Positions 43,188 through 51,749 of a DNA stretch of 64,000 nt are shown here, one piece after another. The notes beneath the pieces were generated by a model that was not told the origin of the DNA, searched no databases, and saw nothing but the letters and a program-made list of their open reading frames with translations. The position numbers and the translations under genes were made by a program. The stretch is from Agrobacterium tumefaciens_K (lineage in GTDB: Bacteria > Pseudomonadota > Alphaproteobacteria > Rhizobiales > Rhizobiaceae): positions 682,001 to 746,000 of the forward strand of contig NZ_JAOEGC010000002.1 of the NCBI RefSeq assembly GCF_031801495.1, in the 5' to 3' direction. Position 1 is the stretch's first letter; the number at the start of each line of letters is the position of its first letter.

Positions 43188-44669
43188 TCAGTCCAACTCA
43201 CCCAGCAAGCGGGATGCCGTGGCGTTGTCCGTGCGGCGGATTTCGATCTCGTCGCGATGCTTGGCGAGAAGCTCGCTGGCAAGCAGCTTTTCGGCGAGAT
43301 CAGCCGGCAAGGACAGAAGAACCCTGTCACCTTTTTCTTCCGCGTCACCGGCATTGCGCTTGGCCGTGATCATGCCGCCCGCCACCGTGTTGTTGGTGTC
43401 GGGATCGATCAGGATGAACGAGCCGGTCGAGCGGTTCTGCTCATAGGGATCGAAGATCGCCGTCTCATCGAAGGAGAGCCGGACCTTGCCGATGGCGTTC
43501 ATCGGCAGCGTGTCTTCGTGTGTCTTCCATTCCCCGGCCTTGAGGTCGAGCTGGCTGACAGGCTGCACGCTGACACGCTGACGGCGGCTGCCGCTTTTCA
43601 GCCAGTAACGCTTGAATGGCTCGATGCCGCCCGGTTGCAGCGCCACCAGCTGCGCATCGAAGGCAAGCCCTGTCTGCGGCTGCGCCTCGATGGACACGAT
43701 CATGTCGCCACGCGAAACGTCCACCTGCCGGTCGAGAACCAGTGTTACCGCATCGCCCGCAACGGCGGCGTTGCGCACCAGATCGAAGGTCACGATCTGC
43801 TTGATGTTTGCGACCATGCCGGAGGGAAGCACGACAACGCTGTCGCCGGGCTTGACCGAGCCGCCCGCGACCGTGCCCTGATAGCCTCGAAAGCTCTCTC
43901 CGGGACGCGACACGCGCTGTACCGGCAGACGGAAACCACCCGACTGCGCCGAACGAACTGTCGCCAGTTCCAGCGTTTCAACCAGCGTCGGGCCTTCATA
44001 CCATGGCATGGACGCCTTGCCGGACAGAACGACGTTCTCGCCCTTCAAAGCCGACATAGGAATTGCGGTGATCTGCTTGATGCCAAGATCGGAGGCGAAG
44101 TCGCGGAACTCATGCGCGATCAGCTCGAACCCGGCCTTGTCGTACCCCGTCAGGTCGATCTTGTTGATGGCGAGCACGAATTGGCGGATCCCCATCAGCG
44201 CGGCGATGGTGGCGTGGCGGCGCGTCTGTTCGAGAATGCCGACACGCGCGTCGATCAGCAGCACGGCTAGATCGGCGGTCGAGGCGCCGGTCGCCATGTT
44301 GCGTGTATATTGCTCATGCCCGGGGGTGTCGGCGACGATGAAGGCACGCCGGTCGGTGGCAAAATAGCGATAGGCTACATCGATGGTGATGCCCTGTTCG
44401 CGCTCGGCCTGCAGACCGTCCAGCAGCAACGCGAAATCGGGCAGGCCAAGATCGTTCTGCTTGCCGCTGTCGCGGTGAAGCGTTGCGGCCTGGTCTTCTT
44501 TGACGGCCTTGGTGTCCCACAGCAGACGGCCGATCAGGGTCGACTTGCCGTCGTCCACGCTGCCGCAGGTGATGAGGCGAAGCGGGCGCGTGTCACGCGC
44601 CGCCTTCGAATGCTCGGCGAAGGGCAGGATCGTTGCGGAAGAGGGGGGAATGGTGGCGGCCGCGGTCAT
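43188..44669 (-). CDS. cysN: Sulfate adenylyltransferase subunit 1 (GTPase)
   Basis: GTP-binding subunit of ATP sulfurylase, which with CysD makes adenosine 5'-phosphosulfate (APS). The 493-residue protein has the P-loop GSVDDGKST (36-44), the switch DTPGHEQYTRNMATGAS and the guanine-specificity motif NKID, followed by EF-Tu-like beta-barrel domains. It ends after those domains: there is no fused APS kinase as in NodQ-type CysNC. It begins at the last base of the cysD stop, so the two are coupled. Confidence 0.96.
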   Translation of the reverse strand: MTAAATIPPSSATILPFAEHSKAARDTRPLRLITCGSVDDGKSTLIGRLLWDTKAVKEDQAATLHRDSGKQNDLGLPDFALLLDGLQAEREQGITIDVAYRYFATDRRAFIVADTPGHEQYTRNMATGASTADLAVLLIDARVGILEQTRRHATIAALMGIRQFVLAINKIDLTGYDKAGFELIAHEFRDFASDLGIKQITAIPMSALKGENVVLSGKASMPWYEGPTLVETLELATVRSAQSGGFRLPVQRVSRPGESFRGYQGTVAGGSVKPGDSVVVLPSGMVANIKQIVTFDLVRNAAVAGDAVTLVLDRQVDVSRGDMIVSIEAQPQTGLAFDAQLVALQPGGIEPFKRYWLKSGSRRQRVSVQPVSQLDLKAGEWKTHEDTLPMNAIGKVRLSFDETAIFDPYEQNRSTGSFILIDPDTNNTVAGGMITAKRNAGDAEEKGDRVLLSLPADLAEKLLASELLAKHRDEIEIRRTDNATASRLLGELD

Positions 44670-45622
44670 CAGAAATAGCCCTCGCGCTTCTTCTTCTCCA
44701 TCGAACCGGACTGGTCGCGGTCGATGGCGCGGCCCTGCCGTTCGGAAACGGTAGCGATTTCAAGCTCGGCGATCACTTCCTGAAGCGTGGTCGCCTCGGA
44801 GCGGATCGCGCCGGTCAGCGGGAAGCAGCCGAGCGTGCGGAAGCGGATCGAGCCGTGCTTGATCTCTTCGCCCGGCTGAAGCTCCAGCCGCTCGTCCTCG
44901 GCCAGGATCATCATGCCGTCGCGCTCGATATAGGGACGCTCCGCGGCGTAATAGAGCGGAACCAGCGGAATGTTCTCCGCCTCGATGTAGCGCCAGATGT
45001 CCACTTCGGTCCAGTTGGACAGCGGGAAGGCGCGCACGCTTTCACCCTTGCGGACCATGCCGTTGTAGATGTTCCACAGTTCCGGGCGCTGGTTGCGCGG
45101 ATCCCATTTGTGGTCGGGCGTACGGAAGGAATAGATACGCTCCTTGGCGCGGCTGGCTTCCTCGTCGCGTCGTGCGCCGCCGAAGGCCGCGTCGAACTGG
45201 CCTGCATCCAGCGCTTGGCGCAGTGCTTCCGTCTTCATGATGTCGGTGTAGAGGGCCGAGCCGTGGCTGAACGGCGTGACGTTCTCCGCGGCGCCACGCG
45301 GGTTGGTATGGGAAATGAGGTCAAGATCGTATTCCTTGACGATGTTGTCGCGGAACTCGATCATCTCCTTGAATTTCCAGCCGGTATTGACATGCAGCAG
45401 CGGAAAGGGAATGCGGCCGGGGAAAAACGCCTTGCGTGCCAGGTGCAGCAGCACCGAACTATCCTTGCCGATGGAATAAAGCATCACCGGCTTGTCGAAT
45501 TCGGCGGCGACTTCGCGGAAAATATGAATAGCTTCGTTTTCAAGTGCCTTCAGGTGGGGATCGAGCGGCGGCTTGGATGCGACGGTATTCTTGCTGTCCG
45601 TCTCGTGGACTGCGTTGGACAT
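44669..45622 (-). CDS. cysD: Sulfate adenylyltransferase subunit 2
   Basis: Catalytic ATP-pyrophosphatase subunit of ATP sulfurylase. The 317-residue protein has the PP-loop SIGKDSS (50-56), the FPLLHVNTGWKFKEMIEFRD strand, and the family end RFRTLGCFPLTGAIRSEA with a basic tail SGSMEKKKREGYF. The ATG at 45622 follows a CGGAGC site. It lies 28 bases after cysH and overlaps cysN by one base, forming the operon cysH-cysD-cysN. Confidence 0.96.
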   Translation of the reverse strand: MSNAVHETDSKNTVASKPPLDPHLKALENEAIHIFREVAAEFDKPVMLYSIGKDSSVLLHLARKAFFPGRIPFPLLHVNTGWKFKEMIEFRDNIVKEYDLDLISHTNPRGAAENVTPFSHGSALYTDIMKTEALRQALDAGQFDAAFGGARRDEEASRAKERIYSFRTPDHKWDPRNQRPELWNIYNGMVRKGESVRAFPLSNWTEVDIWRYIEAENIPLVPLYYAAERPYIERDGMMILAEDERLELQPGEEIKHGSIRFRTLGCFPLTGAIRSEATTLQEVIAELEIATVSERQGRAIDRDQSGSMEKKKREGYF

Positions 45623-45650
45623 TGTAAGCTCCGGTATGTCTATGAAATGA

Positions 45651-46418
45651 TTATCGTTGCGGGATGGCGGAAATGGCGGAACTCTGTTCCGCGCCAGCGA
45701 CGTGAAGACCGCATTCGCGTTTCTCGTCGTTTTCCCACCACCATCGACCGGCGCGTTCTGGTTCGCCGGGCTTGATGGCGCGCGTACACGGCTCGCAGCC
45801 GATCGAGGGATAACCGCGCGCATGCAACGGATTGACGGGAATGTTCTCGGCAGCGACATGGGCGCGGATCTTTTCGATATCCCAGTCGGCCAGCGGATTG
45901 ATCTTGATGAGATTGCGCTCCGCATCGAATTCGGCAAACGGCGTGGTCGCGCGGTTGCCGGACTGACCGCGACGCAGGCCCGTGATCCAGAAGGACGCGC
46001 CTTCCAGAGCCTTGCCGAGCGGGATCAGTTTTCTGATATGACAGCAGGCGTGACGGGCTTCGACGCTTTCGTAAAAGCCGTTGAGGCCGTATTTCTCAGC
46101 ATAGGCGTCGATATCGTCCTGGTCGGGACGGAAGCGGCGGATTTCAATGCCGAAACGATCTTCCGTTTCCTCGATGAGGTCGACGGTTTCCTTGAACAGA
46201 CGTCCGGTTTCCAGCGTTACAACATCCACCGGCAGCCGGTGCGTTCCGATTGCGGCGGTAATGACCTGATCTTCGATGCCGAGACTGGTGGTGAAGACGG
46301 CGCGGCCGCCGAGGCTTGCCACAAAGGATAGCCGACCAGCGAGATCGAGCGCTGCAAGTGTGGTGTCAAGCGATGCGATATCGGCGGTTGCGGGTACTGG
46401 AACAGGCTTAATCGTCAT
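45651..46418 (-). CDS. cysH: Assimilatory APS reductase (thioredoxin-dependent)
   Basis: Reduces APS to sulfite. The 255-residue protein has the catalytic cysteine C236 in KRECGLH and, in addition, the two pairs C125-C126 (ACCHIRK) and C208-C211 (GCEPC) that ligate a 4Fe-4S cluster in APS reductases. Enzymes specific for PAPS lack these pairs. The ATG at 46418 is used, and a GTG at 46424 is possible. It heads the cysHDN operon, divergent from the Rrf2 regulator. Confidence 0.95.
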   Translation of the reverse strand: MTIKPVPVPATADIASLDTTLAALDLAGRLSFVASLGGRAVFTTSLGIEDQVITAAIGTHRLPVDVVTLETGRLFKETVDLIEETEDRFGIEIRRFRPDQDDIDAYAEKYGLNGFYESVEARHACCHIRKLIPLGKALEGASFWITGLRRGQSGNRATTPFAEFDAERNLIKINPLADWDIEKIRAHVAAENIPVNPLHARGYPSIGCEPCTRAIKPGEPERAGRWWWENDEKRECGLHVAGAEQSSAISAIPQR

Positions 46419-46644
46419 TGTCACGTCCGGGATTACGATGGCCGATTATTGTTGAATTCTAAGGCTTCGGACAGAAATGACAGTCTGACTCCACTGCGGT
46501 TCAGAGCAAATATGTCTCATGGCGGTGGGACCGTGCGCAAAAGATGCCCGTTCACCTTGTTGCAACGCCGTATTTGAATTGTGACAGCAACTGCGCTAAG
46601 CCTGAATTGCCCTGTATTTCGGGTTGTGTTGTACTGGTTTCACG

Positions 46645-47085
46645 ATGATTTCCCAGAAGGCAAAATATGCGCTGAGAGCGCTGGCTGCGTTGGCAAAGTC
46701 CAAGGAGGCCGGCCCTGTGCAGATTTCCGATATCGCCCGCGAACAGGCCATTCCGAAAAAGTTTCTCGAGCAGATCCTGCTGGAACTGAAACACGACGGC
46801 ATGGTCGAAAGCCGCCGCGGCAAGCAGGGCGGTTATCTGCTGCTGCGTCCGGCCAACGATATCACCTTCGGCGAGGTTTTGCGGCTGATCGACGGACCGG
46901 TCGCGCCGCTGCCCTGTCTGTCGCAGACCGCCTATCGCCGCTGCGAGGACTGTGATGGCGAAAGCGCCTGCGAAATACGCCACGTCTTCGCCCGTGTGGC
47001 CGATGCCACCCGCAACATCCTGTTCAACACCACAATCGCGGATGCCGTTGCCGGTGTCGACGTGCCGGAACTGCTGACGGCCTGA
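46645..47085 (+). CDS. Rrf2-family transcriptional regulator, probable sulfur regulator
   Basis: A 146-residue winged-helix regulator of the Rrf2 family. The N-terminus is MISQKAKYALRALAALA, with the DNA-recognition region QISDIAREQAIPKKFLEQIL and SRRGKQGGYLLLRP. The C-terminal half has four cysteines (C91, C100, C103, C109) in the area where IscR and NsrR bind iron-sulfur clusters, so a cluster or thiol sensor is plausible. It lies between the divergent cysHDN and the downstream sulfate transporter operon. That position suggests sulfur-linked control, as with CymR/CysR-type relatives. Confidence 0.85.
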   Translation: MISQKAKYALRALAALAKSKEAGPVQISDIAREQAIPKKFLEQILLELKHDGMVESRRGKQGGYLLLRPANDITFGEVLRLIDGPVAPLPCLSQTAYRRCEDCDGESACEIRHVFARVADATRNILFNTTIADAVAGVDVPELLTA

Positions 47086-47434
47086 CATACTGCACACACG
47101 TCAACAGAATTTTCCGTAACGGCGCTTGTCGAAGGCTGGAATGACGGGAAGCGATAATGCGCTCACCGCATCCTTTCAGGCCAAGGCCGCGAAAAAATCG
47201 TCTAAAGTACGATAATATTTTTCCCAAAACTGGCAAAAAATCGTCAAAAATGTGAAACGCTTTTGCATTCGGCAAACTTTTACACGACGCTTGTTGCGCA
47301 TTTCGCTTATGCTGCGTTGTATTTGTTGCCCGCGCAAACGCGTTAAGGAAACACTTTTTCGATCGTATTCGGCCTCATTGACCAACTCTACTGGACCGGT
47401 AGAGTTAAGCCATCTTCATCAGGAGGGAATACCG
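47086..47434. other. Leader and promoter region of the sulfate transporter operon
   Basis: These 349 bases contain no convincing gene. They are AT-rich from about 47190 to 47300 and contain the palindrome at 47384-47406 and an AGGAGGG ribosome site for sbp at about 47421-47427. A long leader with a hairpin near the start codon leaves room for regulation by protein or RNA. Confidence 0.6.
47384..47406. promoter_or_regulatory. Palindrome in the sbp leader, candidate operator
   Basis: AACTCTAC (47384-47391) and GTAGAGTT (47399-47406) are perfect inverted repeats with a seven-base spacer that is itself nearly symmetrical. It lies 28 bases before the sbp ATG. It could be an operator for the nearby Rrf2 protein or an RNA hairpin. 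Confidence 0.6.
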
Positions 47435-48460
47435 ATGACTAAGCTTCTGTCCGGTTTGAGCGTTGTCGCTCTCGGCCTTTCACTGGCTTTGGGGGGCGTT
47501 GGCTCTGCTTTCGCGGAAACCAAGCTTCTCAACGTGTCCTACGATCCGACCCGCGAACTCTACAAGGAATTCAACGAAGCCTTCGCCAAGAAGTGGAAGG
47601 CAGACAGCGGGGAAGACGTCACCATCCAGCAGTCGCACGGCGGTTCCGGCAAGCAGGCCCGTTCTGTGATCGACGGACTGGAAGCAGACGTGGTGACGCT
47701 TGCGCTACAGAGCGATATCGACGCTATCGTGTCGAACACCGGCAAGATCAACAAGGACTGGCGCACCCGCCTGCCGCACAATTCTTCTCCTTATACCTCC
47801 ACCATCGTTTTCCTCGTTCGCAAGGGCAACCCCAAGAACATCCATAACTGGGGTGATCTGGTGAAGGGCGATATCCAGATCGTCACGCCGAACCCGAAGA
47901 CCTCCGGCGGCGCGCGCTGGAACTATCTGGCCGCATGGGCCTGGGCGAACGAAGAGTTCAAGGGTGACAAGGCCAAGATCGAAGCCTATGTCGGCGAACT
48001 CTACAAGCGCGCTCCCGTTCTCGACACCGGCGCACGCGGCTCGACGGTGACCTTCGCCCAGCGCCAGATCGGCGATGTTCTGCTGGCATGGGAAAACGAA
48101 GCCTATCTGGCCGGTGAGGAATTCGGCAAGGATGCCTTCGATATCGTCGTGCCGCCGATCTCGATCCTGGCGGAGCCTCCGGTTGCCGTCGTTGATGCCA
48201 ACGTCGATGCCAAGGGCACCCGCAAGGCCGCCGAGGCATATCTCAACTATCTCTATTCGGACGAGGGGCAGAATATCGCTGCCAAGCACTTCTACCGCCC
48301 GTCCAATCCGGCCGTGGTTTCGAAGGACCTGCTCAAGCAGCTGCCCGACATCAAGCTTGTGACCATCGATGATCCGCAGTTCGGCGGTTGGGCCAAGGCA
48401 CAGCCTGAACATTTCGGTGACGGCGGCATCTTCGACCAGATTTACAAGCCCGCGAACTAG
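47435..48460 (+). CDS. sbp: Periplasmic sulfate-binding protein
   Basis: Solute-binding component of the sulfate/thiosulfate ABC transporter. The 341-residue protein has a typical signal peptide (hydrophobic core about residues 5-24, cleavage after SAFA), then TKLLNVSYDPTRELYKEFN, QQSHGGSGKQARSVIDG and NPKTSGGARWNYLAAWA, all hallmarks of Sbp/CysP. The ATG has an AGGAGGG site eight bases upstream. It is the first gene of sbp-cysT-cysW-cysA. A stable hairpin after it may raise its expression over the membrane genes. Confidence 0.95.
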   Translation: MTKLLSGLSVVALGLSLALGGVGSAFAETKLLNVSYDPTRELYKEFNEAFAKKWKADSGEDVTIQQSHGGSGKQARSVIDGLEADVVTLALQSDIDAIVSNTGKINKDWRTRLPHNSSPYTSTIVFLVRKGNPKNIHNWGDLVKGDIQIVTPNPKTSGGARWNYLAAWAWANEEFKGDKAKIEAYVGELYKRAPVLDTGARGSTVTFAQRQIGDVLLAWENEAYLAGEEFGKDAFDIVVPPISILAEPPVAVVDANVDAKGTRKAAEAYLNYLYSDEGQNIAAKHFYRPSNPAVVSKDLLKQLPDIKLVTIDDPQFGGWAKAQPEHFGDGGIFDQIYKPAN

Positions 48461-48523
48461 GTGGATGATGGGCGGACGCCAAAGCCCATCACGCGGTAGA
48501 AATACCGGAAAAGCTTGAGGTTG

Positions 48524-48549
48524 ATCGACCGGACACCGTGCCGGTCGAT
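48524..48549 (+). repeat. Intercistronic hairpin between sbp and cysT
   Basis: ATCGACCGG (48524-48532) pairs perfectly with CCGGTCGAT (48541-48549) around an eight-base loop, with no T run. It probably protects the sbp mRNA or reduces read-through, giving more binding protein than permease. Confidence 0.65.
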
Positions 48550-48605
48550 GCTTTGTAACAAGACCGGAGAATAACCGGTCCTCTTATTGTATCTCCGGAG
48601 CCTTG

Positions 48606-49463
48606 ATGACCAATAACGTGTCCGGAAACAGGTGGAAGTGGCGTCAATCGAGTGTGATACCGGGTTTCGGCCTCACCTTCGGTTATACGGTCTTTTACCT
48701 GTTTCTCATTATTCTTATTCCGCTTGCCGGTCTGGTCTGGTCGACGGCAAAACTGGGTCTTTCGGATTTTATCGCCATCGCCATGGACCGCCGCACCCTG
48801 AATGCGTTGCGTGTCAGCTTCGGCACCGCGTTCCTCGCGGCAATGGTCAATGCGGTTTTCGGCGTCATCGTCGCATGGGTTCTCACACGTTACCGCTTCC
48901 CCGGCCGCCGTTTCGTCGATGCCATCGTTGATCTGCCTTTCGCGCTGCCCACGGCCGTTGCCGGTATCGCTCTGACGACGCTTTACGCCAATCGCGGCTG
49001 GGTCGGTTCGCTGTTCGAGCCTTTCGGCATCAAGATCGCCTTCACGCCAACCGGCATCGTCATTGCGCTGATCTTCATCGGGCTGCCTTTCGTTGTACGC
49101 ACCGTCCAACCGGTGATGGAAGAGATCGATCGGCAGGTGGAGGAGGTGGCCGCCACGCTGGGCGCCAACCGTTTTCAGACGATCACGCGCGTTCTGCTTC
49201 CAAGCCTGACGCCCGCCATCCTCACGGGCTTCGCACTCGCCTTCGCCCGCGGTGTCGGCGAGTACGGCTCGGTCATCTTCATTGCGGGTAACATTCCCTA
49301 TGTCTCGGAAATTGCCCCGCTGCTGATCGTCATCCGCCTTGAAGAGTTCAACTACGCGGGTGCGACGGCCATCGCCACCATCATGCTGATCATCTCGTTT
49401 GTCATGCTTTTCGTCATCAATCTCATTCAGGCCTGGAGCCGCAAGAGGTACGGTTATGTCTGA
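48606..49463 (+). CDS. cysT: Sulfate ABC transporter permease CysT (CysU)
   Basis: Inner membrane permease half. The 285-residue protein has six hydrophobic segments and the EAA loop VEEVAATLGANRFQTITRVLLPSLTP that contacts CysA. The start at ATG 48606 is used because the CCGGAG ribosome site lies five bases upstream, although an in-frame TTG precedes it. The cysW start overlaps its last eight bases. Confidence 0.95.
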   Translation: MTNNVSGNRWKWRQSSVIPGFGLTFGYTVFYLFLIILIPLAGLVWSTAKLGLSDFIAIAMDRRTLNALRVSFGTAFLAAMVNAVFGVIVAWVLTRYRFPGRRFVDAIVDLPFALPTAVAGIALTTLYANRGWVGSLFEPFGIKIAFTPTGIVIALIFIGLPFVVRTVQPVMEEIDRQVEEVAATLGANRFQTITRVLLPSLTPAILTGFALAFARGVGEYGSVIFIAGNIPYVSEIAPLLIVIRLEEFNYAGATAIATIMLIISFVMLFVINLIQAWSRKRYGYV

Positions 49464-50328
49464 TGCCATCTCCCGCACCTCCGCCAAGCCGTTTCGTGAC
49501 CCGGCCAGTGAAAGCCTGACAGCTCGGTTGACGCTGATGGGCATCGCCTTCCTGTTTCTCGCCGCCTTCCTCGTGCTGCCGCTGGTGTCGGTGTTCTTCG
49601 AGGCATTCCGCACTGGGCCGGATGCCTTCTGGGAGGCGATTTTCGAGCCGGATGCGGTCGCCGCTATCCGCCTGACGTTGCTGGTTGCCGCGATATCGGT
49701 GCCGCTCAACCTCGTGTTCGGCGTTGCTGCGGCCTGGGCCATCGCGAAGTTCGAATTCCGAGGCAAGGCGTTCCTGATTACCCTGATCGACCTGCCGTTT
49801 TCGATTTCGCCGGTCATATCCGGTCTGGTCTACGTCATCCTGTTTTCTTCGCACAGCGTGCTTGGCCCGTGGCTTAAAAGCCATGGCATCGAAATTCTCT
49901 TTGCCGTGCCGGGCATCGTGCTGGCGACGATCTTCGTTACCTTCCCCTTCGTGGCCCGCGAACTGATCCCGCTGATGCAGGAGCAGGGCAACGGCGACGA
50001 GGAGGCGGCGATTTCGCTCGGTGCGAGCGGGTGGCAGACTTTCTGGTATGTGACGGTCCCCAATATCAAATGGGGGCTGCTCTATGGGGTTCTGCTCTGC
50101 AACGCCCGCGCCATGGGCGAATTCGGTGCCGTGTCGGTGGTGTCTGGCCATATCAGGGGTGAGACGAACACCATGCCGCTGCATGTCGAGATTCTCTATA
50201 ATGAGTACAACATGGTCGCGGCCTTCTCGGTGGCGACGCTGCTTGCCGGTCTGGCGCTTGTGACCCTCGTTCTCAAAACAATTCTTGAAATTCGCTTTGG
50301 CGCGGGCAACGCAGCCGGCAAGCATTGA
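49456..50328 (+). CDS. cysW: Sulfate ABC transporter permease CysW
   Basis: Second permease half of the sulfate transporter. The 290-residue protein has six hydrophobic segments and the EAA motif region DEEAAISLGASGWQTFWYVTVP, followed by ARAMGEFGAVSVVSG, diagnostic of CysW. It overlaps cysT by eight bases and is followed by cysA after 11 bases, consistent with one polycistronic transcript. Confidence 0.95.
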   Translation: MSDAISRTSAKPFRDPASESLTARLTLMGIAFLFLAAFLVLPLVSVFFEAFRTGPDAFWEAIFEPDAVAAIRLTLLVAAISVPLNLVFGVAAAWAIAKFEFRGKAFLITLIDLPFSISPVISGLVYVILFSSHSVLGPWLKSHGIEILFAVPGIVLATIFVTFPFVARELIPLMQEQGNGDEEAAISLGASGWQTFWYVTVPNIKWGLLYGVLLCNARAMGEFGAVSVVSGHIRGETNTMPLHVEILYNEYNMVAAFSVATLLAGLALVTLVLKTILEIRFGAGNAAGKH

Positions 50329-50339
50329 AAGGCATCTTC

Positions 50340-51377
50340 ATGGAAGTGAAAGTTTCCGGCATCACCAAGCAGTTCGACCGCTTTCCGGCGCTGAACGATG
50401 TGTCGCTCGACATCCGTTCCGGTGAGTTGATCGCCTTGCTCGGCCCCTCCGGTTCCGGCAAGACGACGCTGCTGCGCCTGATTGCCGGTCTGGAGCAGCC
50501 GACCCAGGGGCAGATCTTTTTTGGTGATGAGGACGCTTCGCACCGCACGGTTCAGGAGCGCAATGTCGGTTTCGTTTTCCAGCACTATGCACTCTTCCGT
50601 CACATGACGGTGGCGGAGAACATTGCCTTTGGCCTCAAGGTGCGTCCGTCCGACAGACGCCCGCCCAAGGCTGAGATTCGCAAGCGTGTGTCCGATCTTC
50701 TGGACATGGTGCATCTCTCTGGTCTGGAGAAGCGTTACCCCAGCCAGCTTTCCGGCGGTCAGCGTCAGCGCGTGGCTCTTGCCCGCGCCGTTGCCATCGA
50801 GCCGAAGGTTCTGCTGCTCGATGAGCCGTTCGGCGCGCTCGATGCCAAGGTGCGCAAGGAACTTCGCCGCTGGCTGCGCGAGTTTCACGACCGCACGGGG
50901 CACACCACGATCTTTGTGACCCACGACCAGGAAGAAGCGCTCGAACTGGCCGACCGCGTGGTGGTCATGAGCCAGGGCAAGATCGAGCAGGTCGGCACGG
51001 CCGACGACGTTTACGATACGCCGAACTCTCCTTTCGTATTCTCCTTCATCGGTGAATCTTCGAGCCTGCCGGTGTCGGTGCGTGATGGCCATGTGCTGTT
51101 TCAGGGCGAAAGCATCGGCATCCATGAAAGCGGGGCGGGTGACGGCGAGCTGTTCTTCCGTCCGGAAGATGTCGTGCTGACGCAGGAAAAGGACACGCTG
51201 TACGGCAAGGTCACCACCTGTCGCCGCCTTGCGGGTACGCGTATCGCCGAGATCGATATCGCCAACGAAGGCCACGCGCCGTATCACCTCGAAATCGAGG
51301 TGCCGCTCGATGCTGCCGTGGCGGTCGGGGCCGAACTGCGTTTCCGCCCGACACGCTGGAAGGTGTTTCGCAAGTAA
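50340..51377 (+). CDS. cysA: Sulfate ABC transporter ATP-binding protein
   Basis: Energises sulfate import. The 345-residue protein has Walker A GPSGSGKT (35-42), the signature QLSGGQRQRVALARA, Walker B VLLLDEPFGALD and the switch histidine in FVTHDQEEA. The C-terminal roughly 110 residues form the regulatory TOBE-like domain found in CysA (LFFRPEDVVL). The ATG at 50340 has a GAAAGG site. A TTG at 50325 overlapping the cysW stop is a less likely start. The gene ends the operon. Confidence 0.95.
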   Translation: MEVKVSGITKQFDRFPALNDVSLDIRSGELIALLGPSGSGKTTLLRLIAGLEQPTQGQIFFGDEDASHRTVQERNVGFVFQHYALFRHMTVAENIAFGLKVRPSDRRPPKAEIRKRVSDLLDMVHLSGLEKRYPSQLSGGQRQRVALARAVAIEPKVLLLDEPFGALDAKVRKELRRWLREFHDRTGHTTIFVTHDQEEALELADRVVVMSQGKIEQVGTADDVYDTPNSPFVFSFIGESSSLPVSVRDGHVLFQGESIGIHESGAGDGELFFRPEDVVLTQEKDTLYGKVTTCRRLAGTRIAEIDIANEGHAPYHLEIEVPLDAAVAVGAELRFRPTRWKVFRK

Positions 51378-51429
51378 CGTCAGCTTTCCGTCATTCCTGC
51401 TCGAGGCCGGAACGCCGATGAGGGTGATC

Positions 51430-51461
51430 TTGCCGGAAGTATCAGAACCGGCAATGGTTTT
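51430..51461 (+). terminator. Probable terminator of the sulfate transporter operon
   Basis: TTGCCGG (51430-51436) pairs with CCGGCAA (51448-51454) around an 11-base loop, followed by TGGTTTT. Moderate stem but correctly placed 50 bases after cysA. Confidence 0.6.
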
Positions 51462-51517
51462 GACAAGGCGTGAGCCTCACATTTCCGCAGTGAAATAAAA
51501 TGAATCCAGAAACGGAA

Positions 51518-51540
51518 AAGGGTCGCCAGAGGCGACCCTT
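51518..51540 (-). terminator. Terminator of the 24-codon ORF transcript
   Basis: AAGGGTCGCC and GGCGACCCTT form a perfect 10-base-pair stem with a three-base loop. On the minus strand it is followed by TTCCGTTTC. The plus strand has no T run, so it fits a minus-strand transcript. Confidence 0.7.
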
Positions 51541-51602
51541 CCATGAGTTTGGTCTTGTTTCAGACCCGGGACTGTTTCTCAACGTTCCGAAGGTTGGGCC
51601 AA

Positions 51603-51677
51603 TTATGCCGAGGGCTGCCCCGGCGAAACCGCACCCTTTCCATTGCCTGAACCAAAGACCGAAATCTCATTAGACAT
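51603..51677 (-). CDS. 24-residue ORF with a perfect extended Shine-Dalgarno
   Basis: A 24-codon frame, MSNEISVFGSGNGKGAVSPG then QPSA, ending in TAA. Its upstream sequence AAGGAGGTGATCC is the exact complement of the 3' end of 16S rRNA over 13 bases and lies at ideal distance (GGAGG seven bases before ATG). It has a downstream hairpin terminator and sits 73 bases after the quinone reductase gene on the same strand. The peptide is small, glycine-rich, hydrophilic and has no signal. I recognise no family. It could be a peptide gene or a leader-type ORF in a small RNA. Confidence 0.6.
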   Translation of the reverse strand: MSNEISVFGSGNGKGAVSPGQPSA

Positions 51678-51749
51678 TGGATCACCTCCTTCCACTACGT
51701 TGAACATAACTAAAAGGTAGTACGATTCGTGCGGATTGCAAGCGAAGCG

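Noticed and set aside
43167..44270. Long plus-strand frame opposite cysN
   Set aside because: Antisense shadow of a well-supported gene; it also starts inside a terminator hairpin.
51678..51692. A 16S rRNA 3'-end-like sequence (GGATCACCTCCTT) on the plus strand
   Set aside because: No rRNA gene is adjacent; it is better explained as the complement of a Shine-Dalgarno on the minus strand.
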